35,131 bases of DNA from contig CADADN010000045.1 of the NCBI GenBank assembly GCA_902786665.1, positions 1 to 35,131 of the forward strand, in the 5' to 3' direction. The DNA is from an uncultured Prevotellaceae bacterium. GTDB taxonomy: Bacteria; Bacteroidota; Bacteroidia; Bacteroidales; Bacteroidaceae. The notes below the pieces were generated by a model that saw nothing but the letters and a program-made list of their open reading frames with translations, did not search any database and had not been told where the DNA came from. The position numbers were made by a program, and so were the translations under genes. Below are positions 24,809 to 33,378 of the stretch, in pieces; the stretch's first letter is position 1; each line of letters starts with the position of its first letter.

Positions 24809-24838
24809 TGTTTACGGTTGTCTTTAATAGGTTTGATA

Positions 24839-26017
24839 TTATTTAGTTGAGAATTTGTACACTGCGTGGCTGTAGTATTTCTCACCTGGCTTCAGTGTGG
24901 GTTGCACCCAGTCCTTCTTGTTGGGTGAGTCGGGATATTTCTGGCTCTCGAGACATACGCTCACCTGCCTTGGATACTTCACGCCATGCTTGCAGGTGAT
25001 GCCGTTGCCTTGGAAATTGCCGGTATATACTTGCACTCCGGGTTCGTTGGTGTACATCTCCAGGAAGATGCCGGTCTTTGGTGAGTAGAGGGATGCGCAT
25101 ACGGTGTTGTCGTCGCCTTTGCCGTCCTTATAGGTGTTCAGACACCAGTTGTGGTCATAGCCGGTAGCGTTCTTGATATAAATATAAGAGGTGTCCATCT
25201 TCTCCTTGATGACGCTTGGCGTGGTGAAGTCCATCGGAGTGTCTTTCACAGGTTTGATTTCTCCTGTGGTCATGTAGGAAGCGTCGGAAGGAGTGAAGTT
25301 GTCGGCATTCACATAAAGCACCATGTCCATACCGTCTTTCGAGAAGTCGCCGTTGAGGTTGTAGTAGTTGTGGTTGGTCATGTTGACGATGGTCTCCTTG
25401 TCGGTGGTGGCTTCGAAGGTGATGTCGAGGCAGTTGTCTTCTGTCACCTTGTAGGTCACGGTGGCGGTAACCGTGCCGGGGAATCCATTCTCGCCGTCGG
25501 GAGCGACAAGGGTGAGTTTCAAGGTACCTTCGTCCACTTGCTCTGCGTCATACACCTTGTTCATCCAACCGGTGTTGCCACCGCCATGGAGGCAGTGTTT
25601 GGCACCGTTGCCTGTGTCATTTTGGCGGAGTTGGTATTCCTTGCCGTCGACGGTGATTTTTCCGTCGTTGATGCGGTTGGCGTAGCGGCCCACTGCTGAG
25701 CCGTAGTCGCTCGGGCTGTTCAGCGTGTCGGCATACTGGTCGATGTTGTCATAACCAAGCACCACGTCGGTCATGTTGCCGTCCTTGTCTGGCACCATCA
25801 GGGATACCACGCGTCCACCGTAGTTGGTGATGCATGCCTCCATGCCTTTGCTGTTCTTCAGCACGTAGAGTTTCACCGGTTTGCCGTCGATGGTTTTTTC
25901 AAACTTTGCCGGGTCGAGTTTGGATACTGTGAGATTGCTTTCTTGGCTTGTCGTGCAAGCGGAGAGCAAGGCGATAGCCAGTCCTGCTCCCAGAATAATA
26001 CCTTTAAAACTTTTCAT
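24839..26017 (-). CDS. galM: Secreted lipoprotein aldose 1-epimerase (mutarotase)
   Basis: The enzyme interconverts alpha and beta anomers of aldoses. The start at 26017 (MKSFKGIILG, 392 residues) gives a lipoprotein signal with lipobox LLSAC, so it is membrane-anchored outside the cytoplasm; two further in-frame ATGs lie upstream (26026, 26083). Landmarks are 'NYGGRVVSLMVPDKDGNMTD', 'YGSAVGRYANRINDGK', the catalytic-His segment 'NMTNHNYYNLNGD', 'GYDHNWCLN' and the catalytic-Glu segment 'EMYTNEPGVQVYTGNF'. It heads the ara cluster, so it may prepare sugar anomers for the neighbouring symporter. A second, cytosolic mutarotase is encoded at 28887-29975. Confidence 0.94.
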   Translation of the reverse strand: MKSFKGIILGAGLAIALLSACTTSQESNLTVSKLDPAKFEKTIDGKPVKLYVLKNSKGMEACITNYGGRVVSLMVPDKDGNMTDVVLGYDNIDQYADTLNSPSDYGSAVGRYANRINDGKITVDGKEYQLRQNDTGNGAKHCLHGGGNTGWMNKVYDAEQVDEGTLKLTLVAPDGENGFPGTVTATVTYKVTEDNCLDITFEATTDKETIVNMTNHNYYNLNGDFSKDGMDMVLYVNADNFTPSDASYMTTGEIKPVKDTPMDFTTPSVIKEKMDTSYIYIKNATGYDHNWCLNTYKDGKGDDNTVCASLYSPKTGIFLEMYTNEPGVQVYTGNFQGNGITCKHGVKYPRQVSVCLESQKYPDSPNKKDWVQPTLKPGEKYYSHAVYKFSTK

Positions 26018-26055
26018 AAAAATCATTGGTTTTTCGTGATGTTGCGTTTTGGGTG

Positions 26056-26085
26056 TAAAAATACAATTTATTTTCCAACCCACAA
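26056..26085 (-). promoter_or_regulatory. Weak candidate promoter of the ara operon
   Basis: TATTTTTA at 26056-26063 differs from TAnnTTTG at its last base. A TTG at 26083-26085 lies 19 nt further upstream, the standard spacing. The ATG is at 26017, so the leader would be about 30-35 nt. Confidence 0.35.
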
Positions 26086-26094
26086 GCGTTTTCC

Positions 26095-26133
26095 TTATGT
26101 TTTACAACATAAAAGTGTATTTATAACACTTTT
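26095..26133. promoter_or_regulatory. Two adjacent dyads upstream of the ara operon
   Basis: TTATGTT-TTAC-AACATAA (26095-26112) and AAAAGTGT-7 nt-ACACTTTT (26111-26133) lie directly upstream of the candidate -33 box. They are plausible protein-binding sites (AraR or a global sugar regulator), but no match to a known site is claimed. Confidence 0.45.
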
Positions 26134-26200
26134 TAAGGATTCGTAGCCGTGCTTGTCCAGTTGGATAGGCTTGAAAGGTAGTTTTTCTGTCTGTTTGTCA

Positions 26201-26238
26201 AAAAAGAAAAATCGGCGGGAAAGCGTTTTCCCGCCGAT
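26201..26238 (-). terminator. Rho-independent terminator after galK
   Basis: A perfect 12-bp stem (ATCGGCGGGAAA 26211-26222 with 26227-26238) and 4-nt loop are followed on the minus strand by TTTTCTTTTTTG. It lies 15 nt after the galK stop codon and separates the galactose genes from the ara operon. Confidence 0.92.
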
Positions 26239-26253
26239 GATGCCATGAGATGT

Positions 26254-27417
26254 TTAGCAAATTTTGCGTGAGCCGTCTCCGATGACGACATCGATGACTT
26301 TGAGCTCCCTTCCGAATTTCTCTGCATAGCGCTTCTTCGCATCAGCGATGAATTGGTCGTAGAGTTCGTCTTTCACCAAGTTGATGGTGCATCCTCCGAA
26401 TCCGCCACCCATGATGCGGCTTCCGGTGACGCCGTCTTCCTTGGCGATGTCGTTGAGGAAGTCGAGTTCTTCGCAGCTCACCTCATACTCCTTGCTCAGG
26501 CCGTAGTGGGTTTCGTACATCTTCTTGCCCACGGTCTCATAGTCGCCGGCGACAAGGGCGTCGCAGACGGCAAGCACGCGGTCTTTCTCTCCGAGTACGA
26601 AATGAGCGCGGGTGTAGTCTTCCTCGCCCACCTCGGCACGCACCTCTTCGAGTTGCTCCCAGGTGCAGTCGCGTAGGGTCTCAAACTTCCCTTCCGGATG
26701 CTTTGCAGCGATGTGCTTCACCACGTTCTCGCAGGAGTTGCGGCGGTCGTTGTAGGGAGAGCCCACCAGCTCGTGCTTCACGCAGGAGTTGAGCAGCACC
26801 AGTTTGTAGCCCACCGGGTTGAAGGGGAAGTATTCGAACTCGCGAGAGCGGCAGTCGAGGCGCATGAGGTTGCCTGCCTTTCCGAAGACGCTGGCAAACT
26901 GGTCCATGATGCCACAGTTGACGCCGATATATTTGTGTTCGGTGGCTTGTCCAGCGAGGGCGATATCCCATTTCGACACCTTGTTCTCGCCGAAGAGGTC
27001 GTTGAGGCCGCAGCCGAAGCAGCTCTCCATGGCAGCGGATGATGACATGCCGGCGCCAAGGGGCACGTCGCCGGCGAAGGCGATGTTGAATCCCTTCACG
27101 GGAACGCCGAGTGCTTCCATCTCCAGGGCCATGCCGTAGATGAAACGTGCCCATGTGGCGCGAGGACCTTGCCCGTCGTGGAAGTCGAAGTCCACGCGGT
27201 CTTTCAGGTCGATGGAGTATGCACGGATGGTGCTCTCTGTGCCATTGGGGCGCATCTCGGCCATGATGCCGAGGTTCACGGCTCCTGGGAATACGAAGCC
27301 ACCGTTGTAGTCGGTGTGTTCGCCGATGAGGTTGATACGTCCGGGAGAATGATAAATGTTGCCGGTCTGACCGTCAAAATGCTTGATAAAGCGGCTTCTT
27401 ACAAATTCGATGTCCAT
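26254..27417 (-). CDS. galK: Galactokinase
   Basis: GalK phosphorylates alpha-D-galactose to galactose 1-phosphate, the first Leloir step. The product is 387 residues, a full-length GHMP kinase: signature 'GRINLIGEHTDYNGG' at 26-40, ATP loop 'GAGMSSSAAMES' at 121-132, catalytic Asp172 in 'NCGIMDQFASVFGK', and motif III 'GSRIMGGGFGGCTINLV' near 340. It is the last gene of the galactose cluster, after the MFS transporter; galT and galE are not in the window. A strong terminator follows, so it is transcribed separately from the ara genes. Confidence 0.97.
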   Translation of the reverse strand: MDIEFVRSRFIKHFDGQTGNIYHSPGRINLIGEHTDYNGGFVFPGAVNLGIMAEMRPNGTESTIRAYSIDLKDRVDFDFHDGQGPRATWARFIYGMALEMEALGVPVKGFNIAFAGDVPLGAGMSSSAAMESCFGCGLNDLFGENKVSKWDIALAGQATEHKYIGVNCGIMDQFASVFGKAGNLMRLDCRSREFEYFPFNPVGYKLVLLNSCVKHELVGSPYNDRRNSCENVVKHIAAKHPEGKFETLRDCTWEQLEEVRAEVGEEDYTRAHFVLGEKDRVLAVCDALVAGDYETVGKKMYETHYGLSKEYEVSCEELDFLNDIAKEDGVTGSRIMGGGFGGCTINLVKDELYDQFIADAKKRYAEKFGRELKVIDVVIGDGSRKIC

Positions 27418-27450
27418 GTTATTTCTTTTTGTATGGTTTTTGTTTTTTTT

Positions 27451-27518
27451 CTAGTTTTTCCTAGTATTCCTAGTGTTCCTAGGGCTTCTAGTATTCCTAG
27501 TATTCCTAGGGCTTCCTA
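27451..27518. repeat. CTAG array (9-10-nt units, 7 copies)
   Basis: CTAGTTTTTC, CTAGTATTC, CTAGTGTTC, CTAGGGCTT, CTAGTATTC x2 and CTAGGGCTTC begin 4 nt after the transporter stop codon on the minus strand. Its last 31 nt (27488-27518) are identical to 10249-10279. Confidence 0.9.
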
Positions 27519-27522
27519 TGAA

Positions 27523-28797
27523 TCAGTCTACAGGGATGTCCTTGTTGACGTTCTTGCAGCCGACGAGGGCGTAGTAAAGTATGTAGGCGAGCATGGCGAT
27601 GACCAGCCAGTAGCTGGCGATGGGGCCTGCGCTCTTGGCGATGGATTCTTGTATGAGTGGCATGATGCCTCCACCCACCACCATGGTCATGAAGATGCCC
27701 GAAGCAGCCTCAGTGTATTTGCCAAGTCCTTCAACGGAAAGGTTGAAGATGCCACCCCACATGATGGATGTGCAGAGACCGCAGGCGGCGATGAAGATGG
27801 TCTTGACAGGCACTTCGTGGCCGCTGACATTGAAGGTGGATGACTCAGGCAGGAATATGGCGATTAAGAGCAAGATGATGGCTACTGAGGATACCACGGT
27901 CAATTGCAGTTTGGTGGAAATCTTTCCTGAAAGGAAACTGGAACTGGCACGTCCGACGAGCATCATCAGCCAATAGCTTGCAGCGAGTGTGCCACCGATG
28001 GCTGCCGAACCCTCGAAGCCAAGGTTGGTGATGTAGAAGTTAAGCTCCATAGGGATGCCGATTTCGATACCCACATAGAAGAAGATAGCGATGACTCCCA
28101 GCAGGCAGTGGCGGAATGCGATGGGGCTGTGCTCATATTGGGGTTTTTCCTTGCCAAGGGTAGGCTCGGGAATGTCTACGCGGCTGATGATGAAGAAGGA
28201 GATGGCAAATACGGCCATGCCGATGAAGAGCAATGGTGCTACCTCGCCCATGTTGGTTTTTGCCGTCACGGTGCCCACGAGGAGGCCTGTCAGCAGCGGG
28301 GTGAGTGTGGCGGTCAAAGAGTTCATCGTGCCACCGATTTGTATGAATTGGTTGCCTCTGTTGCCACCACCACCAAGGATGTTGAGCATCGGGTTGACCA
28401 CGGTGTTCAGCATGCAGACGCAGAAACCGCAGATGAAAGCGCCGAGAAGGTAGATGATGAGGTTCAACGCAACGGGTATTCCGTCATATTTGAACATAAA
28501 CGTGCCTGCTCCTGCAATGCTCGAGAGATATTGCAGTGCAAGGCCCACGATACCCACGATGAGGGCGATGAGGGCGGTTTTTTTGTAGCCGTACTTGATG
28601 AGCATCTTGCCGGCAGGTATGCCCATGAACAGGTAGGCGGCGAAGTTCATCAGGTTGCCCCAAGCTTTGGCGAATGGATAGGTGAATCCCCAGATGTTGC
28701 CGAACGGTGCACCCATATTGGTTACGAAACTGATCATCGCGAAGATGAAACACATGGTGACAATGGCAACAATGTTGGTTTTCTTTTCTTGACTCAT
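27523..28797 (-). CDS. MFS sugar transporter, GluP/FucP type
   Basis: The product is 424 residues with about 12 predicted membrane helices. It has features of the fucose:H+ / glucose-galactose branch: N-terminal 'FIFAMISFVTNMGAPFGNIW', 'LFMGIPAGKMLIKYGYKKTA', 'LNTVVNPMLNILGGGGNRGN' and 'GGIMPLIQESIAKSAGPIAS'. It should import galactose or a related hexose with protons. Its position between mutarotase and galactokinase favours galactose. The spacer to galM is 89 nt. The spacer to galK is a CTAG array plus A-rich leader. Confidence 0.9.
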   Translation of the reverse strand: MSQEKKTNIVAIVTMCFIFAMISFVTNMGAPFGNIWGFTYPFAKAWGNLMNFAAYLFMGIPAGKMLIKYGYKKTALIALIVGIVGLALQYLSSIAGAGTFMFKYDGIPVALNLIIYLLGAFICGFCVCMLNTVVNPMLNILGGGGNRGNQFIQIGGTMNSLTATLTPLLTGLLVGTVTAKTNMGEVAPLLFIGMAVFAISFFIISRVDIPEPTLGKEKPQYEHSPIAFRHCLLGVIAIFFYVGIEIGIPMELNFYITNLGFEGSAAIGGTLAASYWLMMLVGRASSSFLSGKISTKLQLTVVSSVAIILLLIAIFLPESSTFNVSGHEVPVKTIFIAACGLCTSIMWGGIFNLSVEGLGKYTEAASGIFMTMVVGGGIMPLIQESIAKSAGPIASYWLVIAMLAYILYYALVGCKNVNKDIPVD

Positions 28798-28886
28798 GTT
28801 GTCGTTTTAAGTTTGATGGTTGATAATGGGTTGAAGAGGCGATGGCTGAACCATCGCCTGCTAAGAATGGTTAAGTTTACTTTTCC

Positions 28887-29975
28887 TTATTTCCTCACAC
28901 CGAATTGGTAGATGGTCTTTTGCTTGTAGCGGCGGCCTGGTTTGAGCACCACTGATGGGAAATAGGGATGGTTGGGGGTGTCGGGGAAGTGCTGTGCCTC
29001 GAAGCAGATGGCACTGCGGCGGGGGAATGTGGCGCCGTTTTGGCCCTTCTCTCCTTGGCCGAAGTTGTCGGTGTAGACTTGCACGCCAGGTTCGGTGGTG
29101 TAGACATCCATCGTGCGGCCGCTCTTCGGGTCGTGAATACGTGCTGCGAAGCTCAGTTCGCCTTCCTCACGCTTGTTGAGCACATAGCAGTGGTCGTAGC
29201 CCGAGCCGTTGCGGATTTGCTCGTTGTCGGCATCGATGTCCTGGCCGATGGTTTTCGGGGTGCGGAAGTCGAACGGTGTGTCCTTCACGAAGCGGATTTC
29301 GCCGGTGGGGATGGAAGTCTCGTCGATGGGGAGGTAGTAGTCGGCGTTGATTTCGCATTCCAGGTCCTCGATGGTGGGAGTGGGGTCGGCAATGCCTGCA
29401 AGGCTGAAGAAGCCGTGGTTTGTCAGGTTGATGATAGTCATCTTGTTTGTCGTGGCAAGATATTCAATCATCAATTCGTTCTCGTTGGTCCAGGTATAGA
29501 CCACCGTCACCTTCACCTCTCCGGTGTAACCTTCCTCGCCATAGGCGGAGATGAGTTCGAGCACCAGCGACTGGTCGTTCATCTGAACGGCGTCCCACAC
29601 ACGTGAGTGGAAACCTTTAGGACCGCCGTGGAGGGCGTTGGGACCGTTGTTGATGGCCAACTGGTAGTCCTTGCCACGCAGGCGGAACTGTCCGCGGCAG
29701 ATGCGGTTGCCAAATCGTCCGATGAGGGTCGACAAATAAGGTTGTGGTGATTCGAGGGCTTCTTTGATGCTGTTGTAGCCTTGGATGACGTTGGCGTAGT
29801 TGCCGTCTCTGTCGGGTACCATGATGCCTACGATGGCGCCGCCATAATTGGTGATGGCCACTTCGTTGCCAAGGCTGTTCTTGAGGATATACAAATCGGT
29901 CTGCTTACCGTTGATGGTGGTCTGGAAGTTCTCTCTTCTCAGGCCACAAAGATTTTCTGTTTCGGTTGTCTTCAT
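28887..29975 (-). CDS. galM: Cytosolic aldose 1-epimerase (mutarotase)
   Basis: The product is 362 residues starting MKTTETENL at 29975. The frame is open 68 codons further upstream, but that part is the repeat array and A/T-rich leader. It has no signal peptide, unlike the lipoprotein mutarotase at 24839-26017. Landmarks are 'ITNYGGAIVGIMVPDRDGNY', 'STLIGRFGNRICRG', 'INLTNHGFFSLAG' (catalytic His), 'GYDHCYVLNK' and 'DVYTTEPGVQVYTDNFGQG' (catalytic Glu). It gives galactokinase the alpha anomer and heads the galactose cluster. Confidence 0.94.
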   Translation of the reverse strand: MKTTETENLCGLRRENFQTTINGKQTDLYILKNSLGNEVAITNYGGAIVGIMVPDRDGNYANVIQGYNSIKEALESPQPYLSTLIGRFGNRICRGQFRLRGKDYQLAINNGPNALHGGPKGFHSRVWDAVQMNDQSLVLELISAYGEEGYTGEVKVTVVYTWTNENELMIEYLATTNKMTIINLTNHGFFSLAGIADPTPTIEDLECEINADYYLPIDETSIPTGEIRFVKDTPFDFRTPKTIGQDIDADNEQIRNGSGYDHCYVLNKREEGELSFAARIHDPKSGRTMDVYTTEPGVQVYTDNFGQGEKGQNGATFPRRSAICFEAQHFPDTPNHPYFPSVVLKPGRRYKQKTIYQFGVRK

Positions 29976-30110
29976 AATACTTAGCGTTGTTAGTAATATA
30001 GTAGTCCGCAAAATAAGTAAAAAAAAACGAGAACCGCAAACGAAACAAAAAAAAAGTGTAATTCTACAACTGTTAAAAACTCTTAAAGGCGTTTTCCGGG
30101 GTGGAGGGAT

Positions 30111-30190
30111 AGGATGCAAGAGGAAGCAAGAGGATGCAAGAGGAAGCAAGAGGAAGCAAGAGGAAGCTCTATGAAGCAAGAGGAAGTTTT
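30111..30190. repeat. 10-nt tandem repeat (AGGAAGCAAG), 8 units
   Basis: Eight units in exact 10-nt register (AGGATGCAAG, AGGAAGCAAG and close variants) end 9 nt before the folC stop codon position (30200), i.e. directly downstream of folC. The rest of the 224-nt folC-galM spacer is AT-rich with an A9 run and no clear promoter box. Confidence 0.92.
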
Positions 30191-30199
30191 AGAAGCTTG

Positions 30200-31492
30200 C
30201 TATGACTTTCTATAAAATCCTAAAAAATCAGCGACAACGTAGCTGCTGCCTCCGACGAAGATGAAATCGTCGGGTGAGGCATCGCGTTGTGCGGCCTCGA
30301 AGGCATCCTTCACGGTGTGGAATGCTTGTCCGTGTAGGCCTTTGCGCCCTCCTGTCTCTCTCACCTTTTCCTCGTCGATGGCTCGGTGGCTGCTGGCCCG
30401 GGTGAAATAGTATTCGGCGTCGGGGGGTAGAAGGCTCATCACGGTGTCGAGGTCTTTGTCGTCCACCATTCCGAAGACGATGCGCATCCGCCGGCATTCC
30501 TGTTCACGCAACTGCTGTGCCAACCACTGCCAGCCGCCCACGTTGTGTCCGGTGTCGAGCATCACGGTAGGTTGCTCGCCCACTTGTTGCCATCTGCCCA
30601 TCAGCCCCGTATTCTTGCATACGTTGCCAAGGCCTCGCCGGATGTTCTCTGTGGAGATGGGATAACCCATGTCTTGGAGGAGGGAAATGGCGTGGAGGAT
30701 GGTGTCGGTGTTTCGGGTCTGGTAGTGTCCTCCGAGGTCGCTGTCGATGTCGCCGTAGGGTTCGGTGAGGTAATGCCGGGTGTGGCGGGCGTTGTCGTTG
30801 GCGGCGATGACGAAAGGATGGTCTTCGGCGAAGGTGATGGGTGCTCCCACCTCGGCAGCCTTTGCTTCGAATACGGGACGTGTCTCCGTGGTGGCTTCGC
30901 CGATGACCACGGGGATGCCTTGTTTGATGATGCCGGCCTTTTCGGCGGCAATCTTGGCAGGGGTGTCACCCAGGAACTGCGTGTGGTCCAGACTGATGTT
31001 GGTGATGACGCAGAGGTCGGGGGTGATGATGTTGGTGCAGTCGAGACGGCCTCCAAGGCCCACTTCTATCACTGCGACATCGACCGCCTGCATGGCGAAA
31101 TAGTTGAATGCCATCGCCGTTGTCAACTCGAAGAACGACGGGTGGAGGGGTTCGAAGAAGTCACGATGTTGTGTCACGAAGTCCACCACGTATTCCTCGC
31201 CGACGCATTCACCATTGATGCGCATGCGCTCACGGAAGTCCACGAGGTGTGGCGAGGTGTAAAGTCCCACGCGCAGGCCGGCTTCTTGCAGGATGGAAGC
31301 GATGGAGTGTGATACGGAGCCCTTGCCGTTGGTGCCTGCCACGTGGATGGTTTTGAAATGTCGGTGAGGATGCCCGAGGTGGGCGTCGAGGGCGTGGGTG
31401 TTGGATAGGCCCTCCTTGTATGCACCAGCCCCGATCTTTTCAAAGACCGGGGTGCTGTTGTATAAATATTCCACCGTTTCTGCGTAGGTCAT
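30200..31492 (-). CDS. folC: Folylpolyglutamate synthase / dihydrofolate synthase
   Basis: FolC adds glutamate to dihydropteroate and to folates using ATP. The product is 430 residues, normal for the bifunctional enzyme. The P-loop is 'VAGTNGKGSV' (51-60), followed by 'GLYTSPHLVDFRERMRING', 'EVGLGGRLDCTNIITPDLCV' and 'ITNISLDHTQFLGDTPAKIA' (Mur-ligase central domain), and a C-terminal 'MLDTGHNVGGWQWLAQQL'. It lies 36 nt after dnaJ in the same direction and may be part of the ABC-F-grpE-dnaJ transcript. The stop codon is followed by a 10-nt repeat array. Confidence 0.96.
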   Translation of the reverse strand: MTYAETVEYLYNSTPVFEKIGAGAYKEGLSNTHALDAHLGHPHRHFKTIHVAGTNGKGSVSHSIASILQEAGLRVGLYTSPHLVDFRERMRINGECVGEEYVVDFVTQHRDFFEPLHPSFFELTTAMAFNYFAMQAVDVAVIEVGLGGRLDCTNIITPDLCVITNISLDHTQFLGDTPAKIAAEKAGIIKQGIPVVIGEATTETRPVFEAKAAEVGAPITFAEDHPFVIAANDNARHTRHYLTEPYGDIDSDLGGHYQTRNTDTILHAISLLQDMGYPISTENIRRGLGNVCKNTGLMGRWQQVGEQPTVMLDTGHNVGGWQWLAQQLREQECRRMRIVFGMVDDKDLDTVMSLLPPDAEYYFTRASSHRAIDEEKVRETGGRKGLHGQAFHTVKDAFEAAQRDASPDDFIFVGGSSYVVADFLGFYRKS

Positions 31493-31528
31493 GGGATGGA
31501 ATTTTAGGACTTCTCTATCTTCTCAGTC

Positions 31529-32698
31529 TCAATTGTTGAAATAGTTTTTGAAACGTTGGAAGATGCTCTGTTTCGTGGCTTTGTCGCTCTTGAAATTGTC
31601 GCTCTTCTGCATCTTCTCCAACGCCTCGCGCTCTTCGCGAGTGAGCGTCTTGGGCACATAGATGCTGATGTTGACGATGATGTCGCCCATTCCGTGTCCG
31701 TAGCCTTGTACAGCGGGGAGTCCCTTGCCTCGTAGTCGCTTGGTGGTGCCGGGTTGGACCCCTGGTTCGATGTTGATTTTGAGGTTCTTGCCATCGACGG
31801 TGGGGATTTTCACCTCGCCACCGAGAGCAGCAGTGGGGAAGTCGAGCAAAAGGTTGTATATCAAGTCGTTGTCCTGACGCACGAAGGTGTTGTTGTCTTC
31901 CTCCGAGATAAACACCTGAATATCGCCAGCCACGCCGTTGTGTATGCCTGCATTGCCCTTGCCTTGCATGGTGAGCACCATGCCATCGGCCACGCCGGCG
32001 GGGATTTTGATTTCCACTACTTCCTCGCCTTTCACCACGCCGTCGCCGCCGCAGTGTGTGCACTTGTTCTTGACAACAGTGCCTTCACCGTGGCAGGTGG
32101 GACAAGGACCTTGGGACTGCATGATGCCGAAGACCGTTTTCTTGGTCTGCACAGTGTAGCCGCTGCCATGGCAGGTGGGGCAACTCTCGGGGGTGCAGCC
32201 GTCTTCGCAACCTGTGCCATGGCAGTGGGGGCAGGTGATGTCCTTCTTCACGCGGAATTTCTTCGTCACTCCGCTAGCCACCTCTTGAAGGCTCAATTTC
32301 ACCTTCAAGCGCAAGTCGCCACCGCGGTATTTGCGCTGGCTGCTCCTTTGCTGGCCACCGCCAAATCCGCCGAAACCGCCAAATCCGCCGAAGCCGCCTT
32401 CGAAAACGCTGCCGAACATCGAGAAGATGTCGTCCATCGTGAAGCCGCCACTGCTGAAGCCTCCGAAACCACCTGGGGCGTTGAAGCCGAACTGGTCGTA
32501 TTGTTGGCGTTTCTGGGGGTCGTGGAGCACGTCGTAAGCCTCGGCGGCTTCCTTGAATTTCTCTTCGGCCTCCTTGTCGCCAGGGTTGCGGTCGGGGTGG
32601 TATTTGATGGCAATCCTGCGATAGGCTTTCTTGATCTCATCCTCGTTGGCGTCTTTCGACACGCCAAGCACCTCGTAGTAGTCTCTCTTCTCTGCCAT
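31529..32698 (-). CDS. dnaJ: Chaperone DnaJ
   Basis: DnaJ delivers clients to DnaK and stimulates its ATPase. The product is 389 residues. The J domain (1-70) carries HPD at 34-36. A Gly/Phe-rich linker ('[20 protein letters not shown]') follows, with a short GGFGG repeat. Four zinc-finger motifs are intact ([32 protein letters not shown]). The C-terminal substrate domains are complete. It follows grpE by 9 nt, so the two are co-expressed; dnaK is not in the window, as is usual in Bacteroidota. Confidence 0.97.
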   Translation of the reverse strand: MAEKRDYYEVLGVSKDANEDEIKKAYRRIAIKYHPDRNPGDKEAEEKFKEAAEAYDVLHDPQKRQQYDQFGFNAPGGFGGFSSGGFTMDDIFSMFGSVFEGGFGGFGGFGGFGGGQQRSSQRKYRGGDLRLKVKLSLQEVASGVTKKFRVKKDITCPHCHGTGCEDGCTPESCPTCHGSGYTVQTKKTVFGIMQSQGPCPTCHGEGTVVKNKCTHCGGDGVVKGEEVVEIKIPAGVADGMVLTMQGKGNAGIHNGVAGDIQVFISEEDNNTFVRQDNDLIYNLLLDFPTAALGGEVKIPTVDGKNLKINIEPGVQPGTTKRLRGKGLPAVQGYGHGMGDIIVNISIYVPKTLTREEREALEKMQKSDNFKSDKATKQSIFQRFKNYFNN

Positions 32699-32707
32699 TG
32701 CGATTGC

Positions 32708-33310
32708 TTATTGTCCTACTGCCACTTTGGCATAACGGATGACTTTGCCGTTGAGAGTGTAACCCGTCTGGACACAGTCTATTACTTTGCCTTTTTTGTC
32801 GTCACCCATGCCAGGGACCATAGCGATGGCCTCGTGGTAGTCGGTGTTGAAGTCTTCTCCGACGGGTGAGATAAGTTCCACTCCCTCGCCTTGAAGAATC
32901 TTCAAGAATTTCTTGTATATCAAGTCCATACCTTCACGCAGGGTGGCCACGTCGTCGGTTTTTTCACCATTGGCGATGGCGCGCTCCATATCATCGATGA
33001 TGGGAAGGATTTTCGTGATGGTCTTCTCTCCACCGTTGAGTATGAGGTCGGTCTTTTCCTTTAGTGTGCGCTTGCGGTAGTTGTCGAATTCCGCAACTTT
33101 CCGTATGTATTTGTCGTTCAGTTCGGCGATTTTCTTGTTGGCCACTTCCAAGGGGTCGCCATCCTCCTCCACCACCTTCACCTCTACGTCTTCTGCGGAG
33201 GCGCCTTCGGCGGCTTCTTCTTGTGGATTCTCCACGGTGTTGCTTTCCTTTTCTTGTGTGGTCAAATCCTCTTCCAGCTCTTCAGGCTTTTTCTCTTTAT
33301 TCTCGTCCAT
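32708..33310 (-). CDS. grpE: Nucleotide exchange factor GrpE
   Basis: GrpE releases ADP from DnaK. With the start at 33310 (MDENKEKKPEE) the product is 200 residues: an acidic N-terminal tail, a long helix ('VANKKIAELNDKYIRKVAEF', 'DNYRKRTLKEKTDLILNGGE') and the C-terminal beta domain ('VELISPVGEDFNTDYHEAIA'). An in-frame ATG at 33382 would add 24 basic residues and overlaps the ABC-F stop codon as ATGA, which is typical of coupled genes; I cannot exclude it. It lies between the ABC-F gene and dnaJ. Confidence 0.93.
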   Translation of the reverse strand: MDENKEKKPEELEEDLTTQEKESNTVENPQEEAAEGASAEDVEVKVVEEDGDPLEVANKKIAELNDKYIRKVAEFDNYRKRTLKEKTDLILNGGEKTITKILPIIDDMERAIANGEKTDDVATLREGMDLIYKKFLKILQGEGVELISPVGEDFNTDYHEAIAMVPGMGDDKKGKVIDCVQTGYTLNGKVIRYAKVAVGQ

Positions 33311-33378
33311 AATGTTGTTGTTTTTGGTCTTTTTCTTCTTTCCAGCAAAAACCTTGCCAAAATGGCGACTTGATTTTT

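Noticed and set aside
29976-30179. N-terminal extension of the cytosolic mutarotase resembling a signal or membrane segment
   Set aside because: The hydrophobic stretch is produced by the 10-nt repeat and T-rich leader; the family start is at 29975.
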